DNA of 64,000 nucleotides from JBBWZH01 sp035544115. GTDB taxonomy: Bacteria; Actinomycetota; Actinomycetes; Mycobacteriales; CADCTP01. How positions within the stretch are numbered: the first letter of the stretch is position 1; each line of letters starts with the position of its first letter. Where the stretch lies: the NCBI GenBank assembly GCA_963714145.1, contig OY970235.1, positions 9,176,001 through 9,240,000 on the forward strand. The letters run 5' to 3'. Of the stretch, positions 25,105-32,098 are shown one piece after another. Both the position numbers and the translations under genes were made by a program. The notes below the pieces were generated by a model. The model was given only the letters and a program-made list of their open reading frames with translations. It searched no databases and had not been told where the DNA came from.

Positions 25105-25971
25105 ATGGAGCACGACCCGGCACTACCCGACCACGACCACGAGCACGACCGGGGTCTGGTCCACGACCTGCCGACCCTGCTGAGCCGCCGCCGGGCGTTG
25201 ACCACTCTGTTCGCCGGCGCCGGCGTGGTCGCGCTGGCCGGATGCGGCGGTGAGTCGGCCGGCACCGGTACGGCCGCCACCTCGGCCGCCGCGACCTCGG
25301 CGGCGGCCACCTCGGCCGCGGCGACGGCGACCGCCACCGCCACCGCGGGCACCCAGATCCCGCAGGAGACCGCCGGGCCCTATCCCGGCGACGGCTCCAA
25401 CGGGGTCAACGTCCTGACCGAGAGCGGGATCGTGCGCAGCGACATCCGGAGCAGCTTCGGCTCGGCGTCCGCGGTGGCGCAGGGAGTTCCGTTGACGATC
25501 AAGCTCACCGTGCTCGACACCAAGAACGGCTCCGCCGCGCTGCCGGGCGCCGCGGTCTATCTGTGGCATTGCACCATCGACGGCAAGTACTCGCTGTATT
25601 CGCAGGGCATCACCGAGGAGAACTACCTGCGCGGCGTGCAGGAGACCGACAGCGCCGGGGTGGTGACCTTCACCAGCATCTACCCGGCCGCGTACTCCGG
25701 CCGCTGGCCGCACATCCACTTCGAGGTCTATCCGAGCGTCGCCAAGGCCACCACGGCGAGTGACAAACTGCGGACCTCGCAGCTGGCGCTGCCCGAAGAC
25801 GTGTGCAAGCTGGTCTACGCGACCGACGGCTACAGCCAGAGCGTGCAGAACCTCGCCCAGACCTCCCTGTCCACCGACAACGTGTTCAGTGACGGGTACT
25901 CGTTGCAACTCGCGACCGTGACCGGCACCGTCACCGCCGGCCTGACCGCCACCCTCAACGTCCCGGTCTAA
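25105..25971 (+). CDS. Intradiol ring-cleavage dioxygenase-like lipoprotein
   Basis: A 288-aa protein. Histidine/aspartate-rich residues 4-16 precede a signal with RRR at 28-30 and lipobox VALAGC (C47), so it should be a lipoprotein and perhaps Tat-exported. A low-complexity Ala/Thr tract to about residue 90 is a spacer. The C-terminal domain has the intradiol dioxygenase pattern: ETAGPYPGDGSNGVNVL, AAVYLWHCTIDGKYSLYS, EENYLRGVQETDSAG and GRWPHIHFEVY, in which the Tyr/Tyr/His/His Fe(III) ligands can be placed. Related enzymes open catechol or protocatechuate rings; extracytoplasmic actinobacterial versions act on lignin-derived catechols, which is a plausible role here. ATG 25105 is preceded by GGAGG. 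Confidence 0.85.
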   Translation: MEHDPALPDHDHEHDRGLVHDLPTLLSRRRALTTLFAGAGVVALAGCGGESAGTGTAATSAAATSAAATSAAATATATATAGTQIPQETAGPYPGDGSNGVNVLTESGIVRSDIRSSFGSASAVAQGVPLTIKLTVLDTKNGSAALPGAAVYLWHCTIDGKYSLYSQGITEENYLRGVQETDSAGVVTFTSIYPAAYSGRWPHIHFEVYPSVAKATTASDKLRTSQLALPEDVCKLVYATDGYSQSVQNLAQTSLSTDNVFSDGYSLQLATVTGTVTAGLTATLNVPV

Positions 25972-26073
25972 ACGGCGTTGTCGGTCAGGGTCTGGACCGG
26001 TTGGTGCGCCGCTCGGATTCCAGCTGCCGGCGAAGGTTGTCGAGGTGGGTCGGCCTACCGGTGGCCCGGTGGC

Positions 26074-26535
26074 TCACCGGCGATCGGTCGCCGGGTCGTC
26101 GGGGGAGGCGTCCTCGGGGTAGGCGAGGCGGCGTAGCAGGGTGAGCGTGTCGTCGTTGCGTGCCGGCTGAAAGAACTGGGTGTCCACCTGTTCGACGACG
26201 GCGATCGCGCGGGGGGCCAGGTCGGCGCCGCTGGTGGTGACCCGGATCCGTTTGGCCCGGGTGTCGGCCGGGTCGACCTCGCGTTCGATCAGTCCTTTCT
26301 GCTCGAGGGTCCGCAGCACCTGGGAGGTCATCTTCACGTCGGTGCCGGCCTGCTGGGCCAGGGCCAGCTGGTTGGGTCGTTGACCCTTGGCGTTGAACCA
26401 CCAGGTACAGGCGAGCAGCACGAACTGCACGTGGGTGAGGTCGAGCGGGGCCAGCGCCGCGGCGATGCCACGTTGCCAGCGCAGCGTGGCATGCCAGAGG
26501 AGAAACCCGGGACTGTCGCCGGGTTCGATCGGCAT
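26074..26535 (-). CDS. MarR-family regulator
   Basis: A 153-aa winged-helix protein. THVQFVLLACTWWFNAKG is the dimerisation helix and linker. The recognition part is NQLALAQQAGTDVKMTSQVL and LEQKGLIEREVDPADTRAKR, with the wing Asp-Thr-Arg triad typical of MarR. ATG 26535 overlaps the stop of the SRPBCC gene (TGATG), so it is the second gene of a two-gene unit. It should repress that unit through the palindromic site at 26968-27005. Confidence 0.88.
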   Translation of the reverse strand: MPIEPGDSPGFLLWHATLRWQRGIAAALAPLDLTHVQFVLLACTWWFNAKGQRPNQLALAQQAGTDVKMTSQVLRTLEQKGLIEREVDPADTRAKRIRVTTSGADLAPRAIAVVEQVDTQFFQPARNDDTLTLLRRLAYPEDASPDDPATDRR

Positions 26536-26951
26536 CAGCCCTGTGCCAGCCGGACCAGCGACGTCATTGTCTGCGGAAAGTCGGCCGTGATGGCCGGGCC
26601 GAGCCGCGGGCCCACCTGGTCGGCGGCCGGGCCGGTGATCTCCATCCGGTACACCACCCGGGTCACGCCCGCCTCGACCCGGTCGAGCCGGTGAATGGTC
26701 CGCACGACCACGTCGCCGAGGTCGGCCTCGTCCACGAACAGGTGGGGTGCCGTCAGTTCGGCGATACGCAGCCGGACCGGCTCCTGTCCGGCCGAGGTCA
26801 TCGTGATCTCCGCGCCGACCGCGAACGGCCCCCCGATCTCGATCTTCTCGATGTCGAGGTTCCAGGCGCCCCAGCCCTCGACGTCAGCCCAGAGCCGCCA
26901 GACGGCCTCGGGTGCGGCGGTTGTCTCGACGGCGTGCTCGTACGTCCACAT
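26535..26951 (-). CDS. SRPBCC-family (START-like) protein
   Basis: A 138-aa protein of the polyketide cyclase/SRPBCC fold, a helix-grip domain with a hydrophobic ligand cavity. Landmarks are EHAVETTAAPEAVWRLWADV, GWGAWNLDIEKIEIGGPFAV and a C-terminal helix (ITADFPQTMTSLVRLA). ATG 26951 has GGAG at a suitable distance. The operon also encodes a MarR regulator, so the bound ligand may be related to the MarR inducer. Enzymatic activity is not evident. Confidence 0.85.
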   Translation of the reverse strand: MWTYEHAVETTAAPEAVWRLWADVEGWGAWNLDIEKIEIGGPFAVGAEITMTSAGQEPVRLRIAELTAPHLFVDEADLGDVVVRTIHRLDRVEAGVTRVVYRMEITGPAADQVGPRLGPAITADFPQTMTSLVRLAQG

Positions 26952-26967
26952 GGCCGCTCCTGCCGTA

Positions 26968-27005
26968 GATAATCTCTGCGCAGACTATCGTCGCACAGAC
27001 TATCG
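26968..27005 (-). promoter_or_regulatory. Operator of the SRPBCC-marR unit
   Basis: On the minus strand GATAGTCTGCGCAGAGATTATC (written in two parts: GATAGTCTGCGC / AGAGATTATC) has a perfect TCTGCGCAGA core, and a second half-site GATAGTCTGTGC lies 16 bp upstream. It is 17-54 bp before the SRPBCC start, a good place for MarR repression. Confidence 0.55.
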
Positions 27006-27116
27006 CCGGCGGCCACCCGGGTTCGACCGGACCTGCCGCCTCCGCAGGTCATGGCGTTGCCGCCTACTCGGGCGGCAGGCTCGGGCACGGTGCCCAGGCA
27101 ACGGCGGACCGGTCGC

Positions 27117-27578
27117 TCAGCGGGCATCCGCCAGGCGGTCGGGCGCCCATAGCTGGTCGGCGTCGCCGGCGGCGAGGCGGCCCCGGTAGACGTCGATCTT
27201 GTGGTCGATGAGCCTGAGGTTCTCCTGGATCCCAGCGAGCTTGGCGATCACGTCGGCGCGGTGGGCCTCCATCAGGGCGAGTCGTTCCGGCTCGTTGCCG
27301 CGCCCGGCGGATACGAGCTGGGCGTAGCGCCGGATGGTCCTGATGGGCATGCCGGTGGCGCGCAGCTTGGTGCAGATGGTGATCCAGTCGAGGTCGAGTT
27401 GCTGGTAGCGGCGCCGGCCGCTGGCGGTGCGGTCGACGGTGGTGACGACCAGGCCGGCGCGTTCGTAGTAGCGCAGGGTGTGCACGCTGACGCCGGTGCG
27501 GCGGGCGGCCTCGGCGATGCTCAGGCCCGCCTGGGGGGCCGAGCGCTCGAGTACCGGCTGCGGATTGACTTCGAGCAC
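27117..27578 (-). CDS. MerR-family regulator
   Basis: A 153-aa protein starting at GTG 27578 with GAGAG upstream. The N-terminal domain is a clear MerR winged helix: LSIAEAARRTGVSVHTLRYY, ERAGLV, then RRRYQQLDLDWITICTKLRA. The C-terminal part is a coiled-coil dimerisation helix (LMEAHRADVIAKLAGIQENL, with HKIDVYRGRLA). No cysteines typical of metal or redox MerR proteins are present, so an organic inducer is likely. It is divergent from an MFS exporter only 24 bp away and should control it by untwisting the long-spacer promoter between them. Confidence 0.9.
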   Translation of the reverse strand: MLEVNPQPVLERSAPQAGLSIAEAARRTGVSVHTLRYYERAGLVVTTVDRTASGRRRYQQLDLDWITICTKLRATGMPIRTIRRYAQLVSAGRGNEPERLALMEAHRADVIAKLAGIQENLRLIDHKIDVYRGRLAAGDADQLWAPDRLADAR

Positions 27579-27595
27579 ACTCTCAATTCTAACGT
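27565..27595 (+). promoter_or_regulatory. MerR-type promoter for the MFS gene
   Basis: TTGACT (27565-27570) is followed after 19 bp by TAACGT, the long spacing MerR activators need; TCTAAC with a 17-bp spacer is the alternative. The -10 lies only about 8-10 bp before the ATG, so the message would be leaderless or nearly so. The site overlaps the first codons of merR. Confidence 0.4.
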
Positions 27596-27602
27596 CGTGG
27601 TC

Positions 27603-29090
27603 ATGAGTGCCCTGTTGCTGCCGACGACCACGGCCGGCGAACTGAGCCGGCGCCGCCGCTTCCTGGTGCTCGCGATCTGCTGCGCCAGCATGGTCGTCGT
27701 CGTGATGGACATCTCCATCGTCAACGTCGCGCTGCCGGCGATCCGTCGCGACCTGCACGCCTCGGTGTCCGGCCTGCAGTGGACGGTCGACGCGTACACC
27801 CTGGTGCTGGCCAGCTTCCTGGTGCTGGCCGGGGCCACCGCTGACCGGGCCGGTCGGCGGCGCGTCTTCCAGGTCGGCCTCGCCGTCTTCGGGTTCGGCT
27901 CGCTGCTGTGCGGCCTGGCGCCGGGCATCGGTTGGCTGATCGCGGCGCGTGCGCTGCAAGCCGTCGGTGGCACGATGCTCAACCCGGTGGCGATGGCGAT
28001 CGTCGCGACCACGTTCCCCGACCCGGCCGAGCGGGCCAGGGCCATCGGCGTGTTCGGCTCGGTGACCGGTCTGTCGCTGGCGCTGGGGCCGATCCTCGGC
28101 GGCGCCCTGGTCGACACCTTCGGCTGGCACTCCATCTTCTGGATCAACGTGCCGATCGTGGCGGCCGCGATCGGGTGCACCGCGCTGTTCGTGCCCGAGT
28201 CCCGCGCCGCCCGGGCACGCCGGTTCGACCCGGTCGGCCAGACCCTGGTGATCCTGGTGCTGGGTGGCGTCGTCTGCGCGATCATCGAGTCCAACAGGTT
28301 GGGCTGGTCCTCGCCGGTCATCCTCGGCCTGCTCGCCGTCGCCGGGCTCAGCGTGCTCGGCATCCTCGGCTACGAACCGCGCCGGGCCGACCCACTGCTG
28401 GAGTTGCGCCTGTTCCGCAGCGTGCCGTTCAGTTCGGCGATCCTGATGGCCCTGTTCGCCCTGTGCGGGTTCGGTGCGTTCCTGTTCCTGACCACCCAGT
28501 ACCTGCAGGACGTGCGCGGCATGTCGGCGCTGACCGCCGGGCTGTGCCTGCTCCCGGTCGGGGTGCTGGTCGTGCTGCTGTCCCCGGTCGCCGGCCGGCT
28601 CGTCGGCGCCGGCGGTCCCCGGCTGCCGCTGGTGGTCGCCGGGGCCGCGCTGGCGCTGGGCGGCGCCGCGTCGGTCCCGCTCGGACCGGCCACCCCGCTG
28701 CCGGCCGTGCTCGCGATCTACCTGCTGTTCGGCATCTTCCTGGGCACCATCAACCCGCCGATCACCAACACGGCGGTCTCCGGAATGCCCCGCTCGATGG
28801 CCGGGGTGGCCGCCTCGCTGGCGTCCACCGGCCGGCAGACCGGCATCACCCTGGGCATCGCGATCTCCGGCACCATCGCGGGGTCGGCCCTGGCCCGCGG
28901 CGGCACGGCGTTCACCAGCGCGGAGCGCGGCGTGTGGTGGCTGGTATTCGGCCTCGGCGTCGGCATCCTGGTCCTGGGCCTGCTCAGCACCGGCCGCTGG
29001 GCCCTGGGCACCGCCGCGCGGGCGGCGGCCCTGTTCGAGGAGGTGGACCGCGGCGCGGATCTTCGAACCGCCCGCCTGACCCGCCGCTGA
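27603..29090 (+). CDS. MFS multidrug exporter, DHA2 (14-helix) family
   Basis: A 495-aa polytopic membrane protein. The first helices are FLVLAICCASMVVVVMDISI with VNVALPAIRRDL, followed by WTVDAYTLVLASFLVLAG and motif A variant ATADRAGRRRVF. Motif C is GPILGGALVDTFGWHSIFWI, placing it among drug/H+ antiporters of the DHA2 type. About 14 helices are visible, the last near LVFGLGVGILVLGLLST. Such pumps expel dyes, antibiotics or the cell's own metabolites. ATG 27603 has no ribosome binding site, which agrees with leaderless translation from the promoter just upstream. Control by the divergent MerR protein is likely. Confidence 0.92.
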   Translation: MSALLLPTTTAGELSRRRRFLVLAICCASMVVVVMDISIVNVALPAIRRDLHASVSGLQWTVDAYTLVLASFLVLAGATADRAGRRRVFQVGLAVFGFGSLLCGLAPGIGWLIAARALQAVGGTMLNPVAMAIVATTFPDPAERARAIGVFGSVTGLSLALGPILGGALVDTFGWHSIFWINVPIVAAAIGCTALFVPESRAARARRFDPVGQTLVILVLGGVVCAIIESNRLGWSSPVILGLLAVAGLSVLGILGYEPRRADPLLELRLFRSVPFSSAILMALFALCGFGAFLFLTTQYLQDVRGMSALTAGLCLLPVGVLVVLLSPVAGRLVGAGGPRLPLVVAGAALALGGAASVPLGPATPLPAVLAIYLLFGIFLGTINPPITNTAVSGMPRSMAGVAASLASTGRQTGITLGIAISGTIAGSALARGGTAFTSAERGVWWLVFGLGVGILVLGLLSTGRWALGTAARAAALFEEVDRGADLRTARLTRR

Positions 29091-29115
29091 TCGGCGCGCG
29101 GCGGGGCGGCGGGCA

Positions 29116-29152
29116 GGCCCGGTGTGGCGGCGTGCCGCCGCCACACCGGGCC
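29116..29152. terminator. Strong bidirectional hairpin terminator
   Basis: Perfect 16-bp stem (GGCCCGGTGTGGCGGC and complement) with a 5-nt loop, in the gap between the convergent MFS and esterase genes, 26 bp after the MFS stop and 10 bp after the esterase stop on the other strand. Confidence 0.8.
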
Positions 29153-29161
29153 CGGAGAGAA

Positions 29162-30796
29162 CTACCTGGCAGTGCAGGTGGGGGTCATTCCGGCGCCATT
29201 GCCGGTGGCCTGGAAGCCGAATTCGGTCGACTGTCCGGCGGCGATGGAGCCGTTGAAACTGACGTTGGTGAACTGAACCGGACCGGTACTGCCGCTCGGG
29301 TTGGCGTTCCAGGTGTTGGTGATGCCGGCACCCGACGGCACGGTCATGCCGACCGTCCAGCCGTTGACCTGGGCCGAACCGGCGGTCACCCGGATGGTGG
29401 CGACGAAACCGCCGTTCCACTGGTTGAGCGACACCGAAGCCGAGCATCCGGTACCGGTTGGTGGCGTCGTCGGCGGCGAGGTCGGCGGGCTCGTGGGCGG
29501 GCTGGTCGGTGGCGTGGTGGGGGGCGTGGTCGGGCCGCCGTCGGTGAGGGTCGGAGTCTGCCAGTCCCGCCACTCGGCCAGGTTGCCCGGCTTCCGGCTC
29601 GAGATCCTGATCGTGCCGGCGGCATTGCCCGTCTTCAGCAGGTACTTCTGGATGTTCTGCTGCAGCGGGGTCCGCCATTCCGGCCGGACGGCGCAGTGCG
29701 TGCCGTCCTGGATGTCGGACCAGTAGGTGATGTTCTCGCCCGCGCCGAGCGCCTTGTAGACCTCGGCGCCGGCCAGCGCCGCCACGCTCCCGGACCTGGC
29801 GGCCAGCCAGTCGATGTGCGGGTTCTCCATGATGAACAGCCCGCGTGGCGCGATCATGGCCACCGTTTCGTGCGTGTCCACCGGCAGCGTGGTCGGGTTG
29901 CCGGTGAAGGCGTTGAACGCGTCGCCCAGCCACGGCTGCTCGCCGTAGGCACTGCTCAGCGGCTGCGCGCCGGATTCCCCGGGGATCCCGCGGAGGATCG
30001 GAGCACCGGCGCTACCGGACTCGATCGGCATGGTCAGCGCGATGCGCTGGTCGAACGCGCCGATCACGAAGGCGCCCTTGCCGTACCGCGAGCATCCGGT
30101 GACGCCGGTCGCGTCGGCGCGGAGGATGCTGCCGCCGGACTGCTCGAGGACGTCGATGATCCGGCTCACCCCCCAGGCCCACGCGACCAGCAGCCCGGTG
30201 CTGCTGGTGGCGCCGTAGATGCTGTAGAACGCGCCCTGCTTGTTGTTCCGGGGCGTGCCCTCCCGGCCGACCGCGAGCGGGTCGTAGTTGATGACGGCGG
30301 CACCGGCGGCCCTGATGGTGGCCGTGTCCGCGCCGAATCCGCCCAGCACGACGACGGCCGGGAACGGTCCGGCACCGCTCGGCAGCTGCACGCTCGCCGA
30401 GAAGCTGGAGCTCCGGCCGCTGTCCGAGACGTTCACCGTGATGCTGGTATTCGAGACCGTCCCGGTGACAGTTGCCGGCTTCCGGGGCTTCTCGCCGTAG
30501 ACGAACCGCTCCGCCAGCTTCTTGATCTCTTCCCGGCGGCACCGCCAGTCGGACTTGGTGGTGATGCGGGTGCCGTCCAGCTTCCGGAAGGGATCGGGCA
30601 GCCTGGAGTTCGCCGGCGACGAGCCCGGGACGGACACCGCGCAGTCGGCGCCCTCGTCCTCGACAGCCGTCGCGGCGGCGGCCTCGGCGCCGGTGACTCC
30701 CGGTATCGCCGTTACCGCCCCAGCGACCGCGAGCGCCGCTACCGCCAGCACGACCACCGTGGAACGGATCTTGGAACGGCCCAAGCTGATGATCAT
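29162..30796 (-). CDS. Secreted CE15 glucuronoyl esterase with C-terminal CBM2
   Basis: A 544-aa secreted protein. Residues 1-38 are a signal peptide (STVVVLAVAALAVAGAVTAI). The catalytic domain, to about residue 420, shows the CE15 serine motif GCSRYGKGAF (S236), the glutamate in MPIESGSAGAP, and the histidine in IQDGTHCAVRPEW. CE15 enzymes cut ester bonds between lignin and 4-O-methyl-glucuronic acid on xylan. A Pro/Thr/Ser linker (PPTSPPTSPPTSPPTTPPT) leads to a CBM2 cellulose-binding domain (CSASVSLNQWNGGFVATIRV, VNGWTVGMTVPSGAG). ATG 30796 has AAGGAG seven bases upstream. Two AACGTT sites about 290-320 bp upstream suggest LacI-type control. Confidence 0.9.
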   Translation of the reverse strand: MIISLGRSKIRSTVVVLAVAALAVAGAVTAIPGVTGAEAAAATAVEDEGADCAVSVPGSSPANSRLPDPFRKLDGTRITTKSDWRCRREEIKKLAERFVYGEKPRKPATVTGTVSNTSITVNVSDSGRSSSFSASVQLPSGAGPFPAVVVLGGFGADTATIRAAGAAVINYDPLAVGREGTPRNNKQGAFYSIYGATSSTGLLVAWAWGVSRIIDVLEQSGGSILRADATGVTGCSRYGKGAFVIGAFDQRIALTMPIESGSAGAPILRGIPGESGAQPLSSAYGEQPWLGDAFNAFTGNPTTLPVDTHETVAMIAPRGLFIMENPHIDWLAARSGSVAALAGAEVYKALGAGENITYWSDIQDGTHCAVRPEWRTPLQQNIQKYLLKTGNAAGTIRISSRKPGNLAEWRDWQTPTLTDGGPTTPPTTPPTSPPTSPPTSPPTTPPTGTGCSASVSLNQWNGGFVATIRVTAGSAQVNGWTVGMTVPSGAGITNTWNANPSGSTGPVQFTNVSFNGSIAAGQSTEFGFQATGNGAGMTPTCTAR

Positions 30797-31348
30797 TAGG
30801 CTCTCCTTCCGGCTAGGTGATGGAAGCGACGATCGATAACGCCCTCGACCGGTGGCGCTGGCCGCGAGCGGGTTCGACCCGACGGCGCCGGCGGCGACCA
30901 CCGCAGCCGGCACCAGCGCGGCAGCCGCGGACAGGCGGCTCGGAGGGAGGCAAGGACGGCTCCTCGACTGTCGTCGTTCGGCCCATCCGCCGCAGATGAG
31001 TGTGTGCGCCCGAACACTGGCCCGCCGGGGCGCGGCGCCGCGTCACGCGCCCTCGACAGTGTTCTGTCCCGGAACGGGTTCAGAAACGTTTCGGAGTCAG
31101 GATAGTAACGTTTCTGCCCCGGTGGGGGCAACGGCCCGGCAACCCGGCAGCTCGTCGCCTCCGCGGCGGCGGCTGGACGACGCCCAGCGCGTGACGGTCC
31201 TTCTGCTGCCCGGGCCGCGGCCAGGCCTGCCCGCAGCCCAGCCGGGAGGACGGCGCCGGCGCGGCGGAACTGCGTCAGGCCGGCAGCGCGTCCGGCCCGG
31301 CCAGGTGCGGGGCGCCGGCCAGCGAGGGCCGTACCAGCTGTACCGGGG
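30797..31348. other. 550-bp leader region of the esterase
   Basis: No gene is credible here. The region contains the two LacI-type operator-like sites at 31083-31114. Between these and the esterase start the DNA is ordinary high-GC sequence, leaving a long untranslated leader unless a promoter lies closer. Confidence 0.6.
31083..31114 (-). promoter_or_regulatory. Tandem LacI-type operators (GAAACGTTTC / GTAACGTTTC)
   Basis: GAAACGTTTC at 31083-31092 is a perfect palindrome and GTAACGTTTC at 31105-31114 a near copy, 22 bp apart, that is two helical turns on the same face. The central AACGTT is the common core of LacI/GalR operators and recurs in the rhamnose promoter at 56748-56775. Confidence 0.6.
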
Positions 31349-31830
<482 letters not shown>

Positions 31831-31834
<4 letters not shown>

Positions 31835-31975
31835 TGTGCTAGCCGTTCGCTGCGCTCCGCGCCGGACGCGGCGTCTTCCCTCGGCCCCGCGCAGCGACTT
31901 CGTCGGCGCGTTGCCTCAGTCCAGACGCCGCTGCGCTCCGCTCCGCTCACTGTGTCTCCTCGTTCGCTCCGGTCC
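31831..31975. repeat. Dispersed 115-bp repeat at the 5' end of the peroxidase gene
   Basis: One full unit (31831-31945) and the first ~30 bp of a second, closely matching the five-copy array at 50731-51310. It carries the GCTAGCC variant also found in the fourth copy of that array. Its left edge CTCACTGTG supplies the peroxidase start codon on the minus strand. Confidence 0.85.
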
Positions 31976-32098
31976 GCCGCGCCCGACCCTGCGTTCACCG
32001 CCGATCATGCCGGATGGCCCGGCACGGCCCAGCGACCGGGCGGCGAGACCGGGAGCCGGGGGCCTCAAGCACCGGCCGGCGGCGCCGATTGTTCGGGT

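Noticed and set aside
27579..29933. Very long minus-strand open frame over the MFS gene, continuous with merR
   Set aside because: It is the antisense shadow of GC-rich codons; merR starts at the GTG near 27578 and the MFS frame has clear membrane-protein sequence.
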